A DNA stretch of 64,000 nucleotides from Epiperipatus broadwayi (GCA_028023455.1 JAQFVV010012442.1:1014501-1078500); one strand, 5' to 3'. Numbered from the stretch's first letter, positions 1 through 11,965 are shown. The notes: a model not told the origin generated them from the sequence alone. Translations and numbers: made by a program.

Positions 1-2640
1 TCCAAATCAAATCAATTAAAATAATTAAACCAGAACTTTGTAAATTATGGACTAATGCTAAAAATAATAACTTTTAAATAATATTTTTTTTAAAAAAAAA
101 ATGAACCTGGATCCTATAAACTATTTTAATTTTATTTTGTTTTATGGTGGAACTGACTTTCTTTATTTTTTAAAAAAGAACGTTTTCATTTATTTCATAA
201 AAACTTTTAAAAAACACGTGATGTACCGGAAAAGGAAGTAATGTTTGGTGAAAATTTGTGCCTAGGAAAAAGAACAATTATCACTGGAAGAAGACACCGT
301 TGGATGTTATGTAATATGTTTTAATTATTAACTAACATAAATATTTCATTAATTATTGATTTATTAAAGATAGGAAAGGTACATTTACATTTTTTTAAAT
401 AATAACTAAATACTAATATAAATTTTTATTGCATAAAGTTTATTTTAGAATTATACAACACGTAATATTTTAAAGAATAATTGTTGAGTGTAAATGTGAA
501 ATTATTTTGTAAAGCTGAAATCTTGGAGGACATCGTGTGACAGACTGGACATTGAAGTATCATTTATGGTAAAAATTGTGTAATAATAATAATAATTTGA
601 TGTATTTACTATGTTTTCTTTAGATCAACCAAATGTTATATGATTATTGAATGAATGTATTAATGTTTAAATAATATACACGCACAAGACTAATAATAGC
701 AGTTTTATTTTAATATGCATATTTTAAATTGATGATATAAATTTAGTACAACGTAATATGAGAACCTAGAAATAATTATATGATTCTTTCTTGTATAAAT
801 TTTAATGTTTCTGTTACAATATTAGGAATTAGATTTTATTAGCATAAGTTATTTATTTTTTTAGTAAGAAGTATATAAAGCCTATATTTTATTTTTTTTA
901 TATTTTTATTAGATAAGTAAATTAATTTTACATAGAAATATATATATCTTGATTGAAGGCTTATTGTATATAGAGGATGAGGTATAAGAGAGTTTTGGAT
1001 CGTTATTATTTTTGTTTTAAAATTGGTCATTTGTTTTTTCGGAAATTAAATAAGGTTAAAATGACTTTTGTAGATAGAAGTTTATTAGGAAGAAATAGGA
1101 ATAACAAGTAAAAGTGTAATATTTTGAAATGGAAAAGAATCATAGAATTTTATTTAACATAATACTTTGTCAAATTTGAAATTGTTGAATAATTTTAAAT
1201 ATTATTTTTAAAAGTACATATACGTATTGCATATTTTAATAAGACATGTAGTATGACATTATATCGGAATGAAATAAACAGTGATAGTCAATAATTGTTA
1301 TTATACTGCAAAGTTATATCAGTTGATACATTAATTAATATTTGAGTCATACTGATAATAAATGTAATACAGCCTTATACATTATAATATAAATAACAGT
1401 AGGACTTATGTGAAATAGCATTTTTTAATTATTAAAGTTTGTTTATTTACATACATGCTACATGAATGATATCTTACATAAAACTTTTTCTTGTATTAAT
1501 TAATGACAAACGCTGTTTATTAAAATTTAAAGTCATAAACTTAATTAAATGTTATTGATTGAACATTTTAAGAAATGTATAAATTATCTATTTATGATTA
1601 TGGAAATAATAATAGTGTAAAACCTTGTATTATCATTTTTCTTATTTTTGTTTATTTTCTTTAGTTCCATTTGTAAATGTAAATAGTGTAAATAAGTTAC
1701 TTGTTAAAGTTAATGTAAATAAATTTGTTAAGTTGTTTAAAAGATGTGTTGAATTCATTATTTTACACCACAGCATTTGACAACAGATAATTTGAATGTA
1801 CATAATATTTGCACAATATGAATTTATTATTTTATTATTTGAGAAAGAAACACAATATTTTCTTAATATAATTTATAGAAATTAATTGACATTAACGTAT
1901 AATATTACAATGGTCATAAAGTAATTATAATGCACAATATAAGAGTATAAGATTATTTATTGCCACAAATTGTTAAGTTAGAAGACATATAGTATTTTTT
2001 TTTTTGAAATTAAGATACTATATGGAAATGAAAGACATGTATATGATTTACTTATTTTCTTAATGATTAAAAGTATAATCAGATAGATAAGATTAAGCTA
2101 TACACTAAAGATTATTATTGTCAGTTATTGTTATTAGAATAAGTTAGGTGTATTTAGGTTTGATATTAAATCCCTTATCATTCCTATCTACATGAATTAT
2201 TATTACTTTAAAATAATTAGAAGAACCTGAGATCATTTAATTATAGTTCCTTAACAAAAGATTGAGATTTATTTATCTATTATTATTAAAGATAGATCAT
2301 TTATAAAAGTCATAAGAGTGCTGTAGAGTTAGTAATGGGATAATGAGAAGTAATAGTATTCTTATGCCATTGAGACAATGTCTTGGAAAGACATTGACTC
2401 AATGTAAGTCCAATTACCAATTGTAACTTCACTTCACAGTCTCATGATTTTAGTAAATACTTATGTAATTAGTACATAATATTGAACTATATTATTTTTT
2501 GATAAGTTTGGAATAAATCTGATAAGTTATAATATTATAAAAATATATTAAAGATAGTTGTACATATTTTAGCCGAGCATAATAATTTAACTGAGCTAGT
2601 CATATTTTAAATTATATCATATATCGAGAAGTGAGGGTAC
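1..2640. other. AT-rich non-coding DNA
   Basis: I find no convincing coding frame, repeat pair or RNA gene here. Reading frames are short and low in complexity. Treated as intergenic or intronic background. Confidence 0.6.
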
Positions 2641-2641
2641 A

Positions 2642-2665
2642 ATATATATATATATATATATATGT
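2642..2665. repeat. (TA)n microsatellite beside a PLE 3' end
   Basis: Uninterrupted TA dinucleotides. The array lies about 25-60 bp beyond the 3' end of the minus-strand Penelope-like element. This position recurs at other PLE copies in the window, such as 48.72 kb and 63.87 kb. Confidence 0.85.
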
Positions 2666-2689
2666 AAATTTATAAATAAATATTAGAAA

Positions 2690-3540
2690 ATACAGTACTT
2701 AAAAGTTTATAACTATAACCGTCATTTAGAAGCACTTTCAACTATCTTTGTAATTTTTATCAACTAATACTTTAAAAATGTCAGCTTTCTCATAATTTCA
2801 TGATGTCAAATTTCCCATAAGTCTGTGATCTTAACATTTGCTGCTTGCCTATTAATTAAATTTTGCTTGTATTTATATATTAACATCGCTTCTTTAATTT
2901 TTTTTATTATTATTTATTTCAGTTTCCAATATTTTTACATTACTATAATTAAAATCAAAACCATATGTACATGATTTATTATGGTCATAAAAGACAGAAG
3001 CTGATAAATTATCATTATTTTTATAATTTTGTTTTGTATTTTGAATTCGTTTTAATAATAACAAGTGTTCTTTTGTTCTTTTTTCCAATGTGAACCTCAA
3101 TTCACCTATATATCCACTGCCATACCTACATGTCCATTTATAAATGATACAATTTTTATTTGTTAATAAAGTCTTACCCTTTGAATTATTCATCAATTTA
3201 TTCACTGTAGGTGGTGCATAAAATGCACTATCATATATACCTTTATAAATTTTCTTAATGAAACTTGTCTGTTGATTTGAAATATATGGTATTGATATCC
3301 AAATTTTTTTATCTGAATAATTACCATTATTATTGATATTATTTTTATATTTAGAATTAAAATTTTTAACAGTATAATAAACACAATCATAATTATATCC
3401 AACATTTAACAATTCATTATAATAAATTTCAATATTTTTGGTTTTATCTGATGAATATTTACAATGGTTATCATTTCTAAATAAGAAGGTCTTCAAACCT
3501 GCCATTTTATGTGACATTTGTACTTTTGAATTCAAAAGTA
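2690..3540 (-). pseudogene. Penelope-like element, family A, 3' part with GIY-YIG endonuclease
   Basis: A 5'-truncated PLE on the minus strand. The main open frame (3535 to 2894, 213 codons) starts in the post-RT linker (SHKMAGLKTFLFRND, residues about 8-22). It reaches a GIY-YIG nuclease near residues 130-157, with IIY at 130-132, YIG at 142-144, R147 and H157. PLE nucleases of this kind nick the target so that the RT can prime. The frame then breaks, and the expected tail (LINRQAANVKITDLWEI) continues in another frame down to about 2806. The 3' untranslated part holds a hammerhead-like motif. The RT core is absent. Its 5' edge at 3540 abuts the LTR of a gypsy relic, so it probably inserted there. 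Family assignment is firm; this copy is inactive. Confidence 0.85.
2725..2767 (-). ncRNA. Hammerhead-like motif in PLE-A 3' end (U3-A8 variant)
   Basis: On the minus strand: stem I UUAG with CUAA (4 bp); core UUGAUAA in place of CUGAUGA; stem II AAUUA with UAGUU (5 bp with one G-U); then GAAA; a minimal stem III (A-U, G-C, 2-nt loop UG); and an NUH site CUU. The core C3 and G8 are U and A, which can still pair. PLEs are known to carry hammerhead motifs. Whether this one cleaves cannot be judged by eye. Confidence 0.5.
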
Positions 3541-4113
3541 CAATGCATCATTTTGTCCGTATATCAATTTATATAGTTTTCTTTTGATTCTTTGATTTTA
3601 TAAAATCTTTGAAATATTTTTAAAATATAATTATAATGGAATGTTGAAATTTTAAATGCATCTTAACAATGGCAAAGTTTTATTATATCCAGCATTCTAT
3701 ATCTCATGAAATTATAGAACTTTTACTTGAACTCTGATTGGGCTTCTACTTTTGTTTTTTCATTTATTTCAAATTTTACACATGTGCACATTTAATTCTT
3801 TTATTATAAAACAAAATGAATTTTCTTTATTATTTTAATATTACGAATTAATCAAAAGCAAATTAAATCATGTTTATTTCACTCTTTTTTTGAAATGAAA
3901 AAAAGTCTTACCCTCCTTTAAAAATCGTTTATTATTTATTTTTCTGTAACAATAACACTCCTCCCTATTCCTTTGTTTTTTAATATTCTTTTCCTTCAAC
4001 TTTTAACTTTTATTTTAACTTAAGTTCCCCACTTTATTTTTTAAAACAAAATTTATTAATAATTATTATTTTTAAAGAATATTACATATATCAATCACGA
4101 TGTACCTTGATAC
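3540..4113 (-). repeat. Truncated 3' LTR of gypsy relic
   Basis: Aligns collinearly and at close similarity with 7055-7628, which is the start of the 5' LTR of the same element. It starts (minus strand) next to a purine-rich tract and is cut at 3540, exactly at the 5' edge of the PLE. The remaining ~1.1 kb of the LTR is not found beyond the PLE, so the insertion came with a deletion or a later one occurred. Confidence 0.75.
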
Positions 4114-4118
4114 ATTAA

Positions 4119-4138
4119 CTCCATCCCTCCCCTAAACT
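4119..4138 (-). other. Polypurine tract of gypsy relic
   Basis: On the minus strand the tract reads AGGGGAGGGATGGAG, immediately upstream of the 3' LTR start. This is the expected plus-strand primer position in LTR retrotransposons. Confidence 0.6.
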
Positions 4139-4268
4139 AAAATATTATTCTGAGCATTTTAGTTTTAAAATCTAAATATATAAGTATTATATAAATCCCA
4201 TTGTTTTATTTAATTGAAATTCATTTTTTCTATTCCCATGTAATCATATTATTATTTATAATTTTTTT

Positions 4269-5610
4269 TTATTTACATTCGATCATGTGGCTCTTTCTGC
4301 CAAATGATTCATCGTAACCAACCCATCTCCTGTATTGATCTGGAGGCTTTTGGGGTAAGTTGCCATAATCCATCTGCATTAAAAATTCCATCATTTCTTC
4401 TACTGACCATCCATCTTTATTTAACATTAACAGTTGTATATTTGGTGGCATGTTATTTCGTAATGTTCAAATTATTTGACCATCTGAAATAGGAAATGCC
4501 ATCAATGCCTAAAGTTTCAATACCTGTCAGTAAAAGAACTGTGCATGTGTTTCTCCCTGAGAATTAGAATATCTTTCCTGGGATATTATGTACAGGATTT
4601 CATCTTGCCTGGCTTCATTTGAAAATTAGAATTGCATGTTTATATTCTCCAAAGGTCTGCAGTTTATCACCCCAAGCATGCCACCAATCACATGCTGTCA
4701 ATTGGAGGTAACTACTTGCCACCGCAACTTTATCCTCTTCTGGCAAATTTTTAAAATGAAACAAACTACCTAAACTCTGTAAATGTTTCAACAGGTTTTC
4801 TCCTACTTCTGCTTTGAACACTGAAACTGTGAATTGTTTCTCCATAAATCTATTCATCTGTTCACCTTGTCTATCACCAAAACTGAAATTCTCACATTTC
4901 TCTTCTAACAGTTTTATTTTCTGCCCTATATCTTCCATTATGCTACTACATATTTCCTTCACTTCAGCCTTTACATCTCCCTTGCTCTCTATTATTTTCT
5001 CAGAGTTTCCTAATTTCTTGTCATCACTCTCTTTTTTTTAATTTCACTATTTCCTGTTGTGCTATTCTATGGCTATTTACTAATTCCTGACATATCTCCT
5101 CTATTTGCACTACTCTCATTTCTAACTATTTCACCTTCCCATTGTTTAATTTCTCCCTCACTTCTTCCATGATTTCTGTTAATTCTAAAATCTCAGACTT
5201 TTCTTTGTCTACATTTTTCCTCATTACTTCCACCACTTCCTCACTTATGTTCATTCTTCCTATTAATTCCTCTCTCATTTCCTTCATCTTTGTCCTAAGC
5301 TCACTAATTTCTTGCTTCATTATCTGATGATTTTGGTTAATGTCTTCACACATTTCTCTCGTCATATTCTTTAACATTTGAAATGCACTTTCCTCTACTA
5401 TTTGAGTTTTTTAAAGAATACTGGGATTGCTTCTATCATTGATCTTCCATCACTTCTGCTTTTTTACATTTGTTACTGATTTATCTAGCTTTATTAAGTA
5501 ATACAATTATTTTCTCTATTTCAACTGTATGTACAGCCAACCTTAACCCTCTTAGTTCTACTTTTATGCTTCCTGTTTGTCTATCATAATTCATTGGGAG
5601 TGTCACTTTC
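4269..5610 (-). pseudogene. Gypsy-type gag relic, minus strand
   Basis: Broken gag reading frames run from about 5610 to 4269. The segment 5377-5126 (83 codons) is highly charged and helical, a likely coiled coil. The segment 4962-4615 (115 codons) holds the capsid signature of retrotransposon gag: a VFKAEVGENLLKHL stretch, then about 40 residues on YLQLTACDWWHAWGDKL, then LQTFGEYKHAI. The same arrangement (F-x-G/A, L-x-x-x-A-x-x-WW) occurs in the gag genes at 21.5 kb and 31.3 kb here. Pieces downstream (SNEARQDEIL, then a frame at 4451-4269) continue gag with stops. No protease, RT or integrase follows, so the relic is gag-only. It lies between LTRs at 3540-4113 and 5954-7628. Confidence 0.75.
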
Positions 5611-5774
5611 TTTTTTTTTTCTTAAGGATTATGCCTCCACATTATATAATGTCATATAAAAATCACTTTTACTAATTGTTCTAATCTGACTTGGTCTTGA
5701 AAAAACAGTACCATTACACCTTCGAACTTTTTTATCACTAACTGTCACCTATATTATTTATAACTAACTTTTAC

Positions 5775-5953
5775 CACACCACCTGAAAAACATCGAACTA
5801 CTGCTTACATTGGTCCTATCATTTGAAGCATCTAGTTTAGGGCCACATTGAAGCGTCAAATGAGACCACACCATCTAAAAAAATGTCCAACTACTGCTTA
5901 TGTTGGTCCTACCATTTGAAATGTCTAATTTTGGGCCACATTGAGGTGACAAA
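5775..5953 (-). repeat. Tandemly duplicated gypsy leader with primer-binding site
   Basis: Two similar units of about 87 bp lie just inside the 5' LTR. On the minus strand each reads TTTG, then a few variable bases, then CAATGTGGCCC, followed by a shared leader. The equivalent site of the 28-35 kb element (33031 to 33011) reads TTTGGCATGTCAATGTGGCC. This resembles the tRNA-Lys(CUU)-type primer site known from many gypsy elements. The outer copy (5934-5953) abuts the LTR end; the inner (5841-5860) is the duplicate. Confidence 0.6.
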
Positions 5954-7628
5954 TGAAACACCCACCTTCTTTACTTTATATAATAATGCACAAATAGAAA
6001 TATAAAATACTCTTTCTTTTTTACTAACCACCCAATCTTTGAAGGTGCTTGGTCCTCAGGTAGAATAAACAATATCATTGGCAGAAAACTACCAATAATA
6101 TAAACACCTGGCTACTAGACAGATATTGGCCAATTAAACACTTTATTTATTTTAAGGTACCTTGAGGTGCCTATTAATCACATATATAATTAACATGTTT
6201 ACCTGAACAGCAACGAATCTAGTATCTGAGATCCTAGCTAGCTCATCAAATTATAACTGCTTTTAAAAAAGAACTCCACCCAATCTACAATTTCTATTTT
6301 TAATAATAATGATGATTTACTGTCTGATAAACTTTGATATCCTTAAAAAAAAAAACAAATTCTCATTTGAAAAGAAAAATTATCCTTGTTCCTTTATTTG
6401 TAATTTAATAATTTTTCAATAAGAATTAAGTCTTTTCCCTTCCTACTTTACTGAAAATATTAGTTCATCATAAATATGTGTATTCATTTATTAATATAAA
6501 CATTTCAAATGACAGTTTAAATTCTTTTTTTCTTAAAACAATCGTTTTGCTTTATAATTCAACCATGCACACTCTTTCATTTAAATAAATGTTTTAATAC
6601 ATTATAAGTAACTAAAAATACATAGCATATTAAATTAAACACACACATACATAAATTAACGTCTCTGAATAAAGTTGAACACAGAAGCCGATATCATTTA
6701 CATTTTCCAGATACTACTTAGTAAAGTTGAAAGTTTTATTTAATTATTTATCACAGTTTTTTAAAACAAATCAATAATTAGACAATATGAAAATTAAACA
6801 TTACCTAGGATTTGAAATCTGAATTGGCATACATACAGCACAATGTAATTTCTACAAAATGCTATCTCTGACCGCTTAGCGCTAACCTCCAGTAAATCTT
6901 ACCTGAATTCATGATATTATATGACCTTCATGGATTTTCAGCATAGACACTCCATTACTTTGATGTTTTTAATCTAACATAGTTTTCTCTCCAAACTAAC
7001 TGCTGATGGAATTCGCAGAAAAGGCTCCAGTGTCTGCACGCTACGAGGAATTTAACAATGCATCATTTTGTATGTATATCAATTTATATAGTTTTCTTTT
7101 GGTTCTTCGATTTTATAAAATCTTGAAAATATTTTTAAAATATAATAATAAAAGAATGTTGAAATTTTAAAACCGTCTTAACAAGGGCAAAGTTTATTAT
7201 ATCCAGCATTCTATATTTAGTGAAATTATTGAACTTTTACTTACCTCTGTTTGGGCTTCTATTTTTTGTTTTTGTTTTTTTATTTAAAATTTTACACATG
7301 CACACATTTAATTCTTTTATTATAAAACAAAACCAATTTTCTTTATTATTTTAATATTATGAATAAATCAAAAGCAAACTAAAATATTTTTATTTCACTC
7401 TCTTTTTTTAATGAAAATAAGTCTTACCCTCCTTTAAAAATCGTCTATTATTTATTTTTCTTTAAAAATACCCCCACTACCCTCCTCCTTTGTTTTTAGT
7501 TTTTTTTTTACCTTCAACTTTTAACTTTTATTTTAACTTAATTTCCCCACTTTATTTTTTAAAACGAAATTTATTAAAGATGATTACTTTCAAAGAATAT
7601 TACATATTCAATCATGATGTACCTCAGT
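5954..7628 (-). repeat. 5' LTR of gypsy relic
   Basis: About 1.67 kb. In minus orientation it starts TGAGGTACATC at 7628 and ends ...GTTTCA at 5954, so it has TG...CA termini, and the primer-site leader follows directly. Its first 573 bp match the truncated 3' LTR. No gene is visible inside. Confidence 0.7.
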
Positions 7629-7640
7629 AATATATATATA

Positions 7641-8196
7641 TTAGATACCAACCAGTATCCACCTAAACATTGACAGTAAAGATAGTAATCAATATTTCTC
7701 ACAGCTGGTATAGGCAACATTTTCACCTTTTAATAGAAAGAATGGAAATTCATTCTTACAATGGTCCATTGATTATATATGGACATTTAAAGATCAACTT
7801 GACTACAGAGTATAAAATATTGATACAATGAAGTTTAAATAAACCTCTTTAAACATGAAATAATCATGTCACTCACTTATTATTTCTAAATAATACATGA
7901 GCAATTTAAATGTATTGCAGTTTGTAATGTTATAATTGACTATTTATTAGTCTGCATTGCAGTGACATGTTTATTTCATGTTTAAAGAGGTTTGTTTAAA
8001 CTTCTTTGTATCAATATTTCATACTCTGTAGTCAAGTTGCAATCTTAAAGTGTCCATATATATTCAATGGACCATTAGTAAGAATGGATTTTCATTTTAT
8101 GCTATTAAAAGGTGAGAAGGTTGCCTTGACAGCAGTGAGAAGTATTGATTACTATCTTTACTGTCAATGTTTAGGTGGTTACTGGTTTGTATCTAA
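7641..8196. mobile_element. Foldback element with ~235-bp inverted arms
   Basis: The left arm (7641-7872) and right arm (7961-8196) are near-perfect reverse complements with scattered mismatches. Both contain CACCTAAACATTGACAGTAA and, further in, CTCTTTAAACATGAAATAA. The ~88-bp spacer starts with a segment that recurs at 8232-8288. No transposase is present. The structure fits a foldback-type non-autonomous element or an inverted duplication. No target duplication was identified. The ORF crossing the right arm is low-complexity and not credible as a gene. Confidence 0.7.
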
Positions 8197-8231
8197 CTGC
8201 ATCATTATCCCATTTAGCTTTAAGCACTATT

Positions 8232-8283
8232 TCACTTATTATTTCTAAATAATATATGAGCAATTTAAAAGTATTGCAGTTTG

Positions 8284-8288
<5 letters not shown>
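8232..8288. repeat. Direct repeat of foldback spacer segment
   Basis: Matches 7873-7929 (TCACTTATTATTTCTAAATA and following) with a few substitutions, and runs into a (TA)n array. Together with the foldback it gives an arm-spacer-arm-spacer order, suggesting a partial tandem duplication. Confidence 0.65.
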
Positions 8289-8324
<36 letters not shown>

Positions 8325-8352
8325 ACAAATGCAATATATATATATATATATA
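8285..8352. repeat. (TA)n arrays with imperfect inverted flanks
   Basis: Two TA runs separated by a short unique stretch. The left flank GTTTGTAATATA and right flank TATATTATAAAC are reverse complements with one mismatch. Confidence 0.75.
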
Positions 8353-9653
8353 TGCATGGATGTGTCTTATATGCAGTCTTTATTTGTATGCAAGATATTA
8401 TCAATTATATTGTGAACTTTTAGAATTTATAGATTCACAAAACATGGCACTGCATTAAGATTCCAAAAAAGGACCAGTTCATTCTTACGTTTTACTTCGA
8501 ATAAAAATAAATTACAATTACTAATCTAAATATACCTGATACTATAAACCCTCTATATTAACATATTGAATTTCAAATCCTATAATTGTAAATTACACTG
8601 ACCTCAGGATGTTTTAAGAAAATTAATGGAGCATATGTATTAGATATCTTGAAAGAAATGTTAAGAATAATCGATTATCATTTATAAAGATAAATTAACA
8701 TGATTAAACTATCTTATGATATAATATCTACTTCCAGATGACATTTTAAATAAATCATAACAGGTTGGGTCAAATTTAGTAAGTCTCCTCATAACTAATA
8801 TTTGTCTATATATAATCTAAGATCTTAAAAATATTTGCAATTAATTGAATCAAAAGATGACCGATGAATAATTAACGAAAAGAAGACTAGGGAGAAAAGA
8901 TAACCTGATATGTAATGGAATGACTTGATATTTTCAGGTAAATTTAATAGTTATAAAATAAATTCAAAACTAATTAATATTTTCACAGCTAATGATATTA
9001 CTACATTTTTACATTAAAATTAAAATCTTACTTATCAGAATAATAAAAAAATAAACAATTAAAAATTATATCAGAAGATAAAGTTTTACTTGATACAATA
9101 TTAAATAAAAAAAAACATCCACCTCATAATACACAATATTTTATCATGTGAAATTATACTCGAATTGAAAAGGTGTTAGGCAGACAATGGTATAAAAGCA
9201 TTATAGCATATTTTCCAACTTTAAAAACCTTAATAAAACGACAATTCAAATCTTTGAGGATAATATTATTTAAAAATACTATTCTTAGAAAAGCAATTCC
9301 AAAATAAATGGCAACCAAACAAAACAATAAGTATCTTAAAACCAATAAACTCAAAATTCACATCTAAAATTTCCATCAATATCATTATAATGTGTACCTT
9401 ATAAGTTAATTAAAACAATCATTTAAATACAAGTGTAGTGTATATACTTAAACTAAGTGTAATTAAAGAGAACATGAACCCAGACATTAAAGCTCTTCTC
9501 AGTCATCCATTCTATATTCTGGATTATTGCATCAACAATGATTTGTCTATGATATGGATTGTTGAAGATTTGGAGAGTAGTTAGATTGGAAGTCTTTGTA
9601 TTAAGGTTTGTAGATTTGCAATTATAATATAAACTGAGCATGGATTTTATATG
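8353..9653. other. AT-rich non-coding DNA
   Basis: No supported feature. The reading frames at 9154-9354 and 9453-9641 show no recognisable domain. Confidence 0.5.
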
Positions 9654-9666
9654 ACTTATATATATG

Positions 9667-9697
<31 letters not shown>

Positions 9698-9705
9698 TAT
9701 ATATA

Positions 9706-9741
<36 letters not shown>
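9654..9741. repeat. (TA)n arrays abutting PLE-B 3' end
   Basis: Two long TA runs with a small interruption, ending directly at the 3' terminus of the minus-strand PLE-B copy. Confidence 0.8.
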
Positions 9742-9743
<2 letters not shown>

Positions 9744-10250
9744 GCAAAACCATAAAACAATAAAGTACTAGATTAAATTCAAAATTTTACCAAAATCCTT
9801 ACACAACCATGGTTTCATCTACTACAAATAGACCTTCTCAAGTGAAAATCAACCTAAAGGAAAACATATATATATACAAACAAACAAACCTTCCCATAAT
9901 TCATTTCAAACTCCACCTTCCCTTAATATCAAAAGAAGTCTTCATAAGATTGATAGCCTCAGAATCAAGGAGTTTTATCATCAAAGTCTCCTTTATTCTT
10001 CTTTTTAACTCATTCTTTTCATAAAAAATAACCGAAGCATTGTCAAACAATATTCTATGACCTGTATTCAATTCATGAATATATAAAGCTGAGTTAAGAT
10101 ACCTATGTTTAACTCTACTTATATGAACCTTAACCCTTTCCTTAAGGCTAAATTTACTCTGGCCTACATAAAATTTACCACAACTACATGGAATTTTATA
10201 AACAATACCAGGAATAGACCTACTATCAATAGACTGCTTTGAACCATTAA
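9740..10250 (-). pseudogene. PLE family B 3' part (GIY-YIG), minus-strand member of inverted pair
   Basis: Reading the minus strand from 10250 gives a GIY-YIG nuclease beginning GIVYKIPCSCGKFYVGQS. It has GIVY, a C-x-C pair typical of PLE nucleases, YVG, and then SLKERVKVH with the expected Arg and His. It ends near DIKGRWSLK with a stop at about 9890. The translation of the nuclease segment is largely uninterrupted. RT is absent, so this is a 5'-truncated copy. The region 9740-10133 is repeated inverted at 10252-10645. The 3' end carries a hammerhead-like motif and abuts a TA array. The same family occurs at 47.8-48.7 kb and 62.5-63.0 kb. Confidence 0.8.
9798..9848 (-). ncRNA. Hammerhead-like ribozyme motif, PLE-B (inverted copy)
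   Basis: Reverse-complement twin of the motif at 10538-10590: stem I CAC with GUG, core UUGAGAA, stem II UCUA with UAGA, GAAA, stem III ACC with GGU, NUH site GUU. Confidence 0.5.
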
Positions 10251-10251
10251 G

Positions 10252-10645
10252 TTAAGGTTCATATAAGTAGAGTTAAACATAGGTATCTTAACTCAGCTTT
10301 ATATATTCATGAATTGAATACAGGTCATAGAATATTGTTTGACAATGCTTCGGTTATTTTTTATGAAAAGAATGAGTTAAAAAGAAGAATAAAGGAGACT
10401 TTGATGATAAAACTCCTTGATTCTGAGGCTATCAATCTTATGAAGACTTCTTTTGATATTAAGGGAAGGTGGAGTTTGAAATGAATTATGGGAAGGTTTG
10501 TTTGTTTGTATATATATATGTGTTTTCCTTTAGGTTGATTTTCACTTGAGAAGGTCTATTTGTAGTAGATGAAACCATGGTTGTGTAAGGATTTTGGTAA
10601 AATTTTGAATTTAATCTAGTACTTTATTGTTTTATGGTTTTGCAT
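10252..10645 (+). pseudogene. PLE family B 3' end, plus-strand member of inverted pair
   Basis: A 394-bp right arm of the inverted pair. The plus-strand translation begins in the middle of the nuclease (VHISRVKHRYLNSALY), continues through VIFYEKNELKRRIKET and SEAINLMKTSFDIKGRW, and stops. It lacks the GIVY...YVG half, so it is truncated further than its partner. The centre of symmetry lies between 10133 and 10252, so the copies are head-to-head at their 5'-truncated ends. PLE insertions often carry such an inverted truncated copy. Confidence 0.8.
10538..10590 (+). ncRNA. Hammerhead-like ribozyme motif, PLE-B
   Basis: Stem I: CAC (10543-10545) with GUG (10583-10585), extendable past one mismatch to UUUU/AAG. 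Core UUGAGAA (10546-10552). Stem II UCUA (10555-10558) with UAGA (10566-10569). GAAA (10571-10574). Stem III: the last A plus CC with GGU across a 2-nt loop. NUH is GUU, with predicted cleavage after 10582. The consensus core CUGANGA is altered at C3 (to U) and G8 (to A), which can still pair. An extra G follows the core. All three stems are present in the right order for type I. Confidence 0.55.
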
Positions 10646-10683
10646 TTTTATTTTTTGCTAGTATAGTGTTAGACAGTTTTGGT

Positions 10684-10699
10684 TATATATATATATATA
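10684..10699. repeat. Short (TA)n run
   Basis: About 8 TA units between the PLE-B pair and the next PLE. Confidence 0.8.
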
Positions 10700-10808
10700 A
10701 GTCAATATCTGTATTTCAATTATAATGAAAATATATATAATTCTATGAAACAATACAATAATTAATACAGTAAACTTTTTTTTTTTAAAAATATCAACTA
10801 TAATTTAA

Positions 10809-10850
10809 ATAGAAGTACTTTCAACATTTTAAGTTGTCGTTATCAACCAT
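10809..10850 (-). ncRNA. Hammerhead-like motif in PLE 3' end (U3-A8 variant)
   Basis: Stem I AUGG with CUAU (one G-U) replaces the UUAG/CUAA of the 2.7-kb copy, a pairing-preserving change. Core UUGAUAA; stem II about 3 bp (AAC with GUU); GAAA; minimal stem III; NUH CUU. Confidence 0.45.
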
Positions 10851-11404
10851 ATTCTGATTGGATTACAAAACTCGTTATAAATGTATATAAAAACAATTAT
10901 GTCATAAATCAATTTTCCCACAATTCATTAATTTTTATATTAGCAGCTTGTCTATTTATTAAATGCTGCTTTCCATATTTTATTAATATAGCTTTCCTGA
11001 AATTTATTAAAATCAAAAACCATAATTACATGTAATATTATGTTTACAAAATACTGAAGGTGATATATCATCATTTTTAAAACTCGACTTGATTTTCATA
11101 TTCATTTATGCAACAATAAATGCTCCATTGATTTTTTCTCCAATGTGTGCTGAGATTCACCTATATATGCTTTTCCACAAACACAAATCTATTTATATAT
11201 TACACAACTTTGATTTAACATACTACACATATTTTTTTGAATTATTTATCAATCTATTTAAATTTGGAGTAATATAAAATGCAACTTTACATACATTTTT
11301 ATAAATTTGTTTTGAGCACAGACTTCTATATCACCTACCACTCTCCACACTATATCATAACCCTGATATACTTGAACACATATATGATGAAAAGATAAAT
11401 AATC

Positions 11405-11448
11405 ACCAATATACATTTTTCATTCTAAACCAGCAATCATCAGTTGGT
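11405..11448 (-). ncRNA. Hammerhead ribozyme, retrozyme 2, inverted unit
   Basis: On the minus strand: stem I ACCAA with UUGGU (5 bp, perfect); core CUGAUGA (11443 to 11437); stem II UGCU with AGAA (one mismatch against UGCU/AGCA in sister copies); GAAA (11421 to 11418); short AU-rich stem III; NUH AUA. Core boxes are both intact. Confidence 0.65.
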
Positions 11449-11919
11449 CCATATTACCATCTCTGCACATATATGCTATAAGTGCTCAGATATATATTAA
11501 GATAGCCAATCCTCATAGTTTAATGGACAGGCTTCAATCTACTCCACACTCCAACTCTTCAATCATCCATCAAATTGAAAATCTGATGATGGAATGCTCA
11601 AAGGCCACTCTGAGGCTGAGATACTTGTCACACTCATGTACAGTACATAATTCAGTTATTCAATAGTAGAGATGTCTTCCCATCCCTTGTATATGTATTA
11701 AATGGATTATGTTCTATATATGAGGGGCACAAGAGTGTGTCAAGAATATTGGGCTCAGGGTGGCCTTTGAGAATTCCATCATCAGATTTTCAATTGGATG
11801 GATGCTTGAAGAGTTGGAGTATAGATCAGATTGAAGTATGTCCAATAAAGTATGAGTATTGGATATCTTAATACATATCTGAGCACTTATAGCATATATA
11901 TGTAGAACTGGTAATCTGG

Positions 11920-11965
11920 ACCAACTGATGATTGCTGGTTTAGCATAAAATATGTATATTGGATC
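11920..11965 (+). ncRNA. Hammerhead ribozyme, retrozyme 2, first direct unit (G12 lost)
   Basis: Stem I CCAA with UUGG; core CUGAUGA (11925-11931); stem II UGCU (11933-11936) with AGCA (11942-11945); AAAA at 11947-11950 where GAAA is expected; stem III AUA with UAU; NUH AUA, cleavage expected after 11958. The G12-to-A change removes the catalytic general base, so this copy is probably inactive. Confidence 0.65.
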
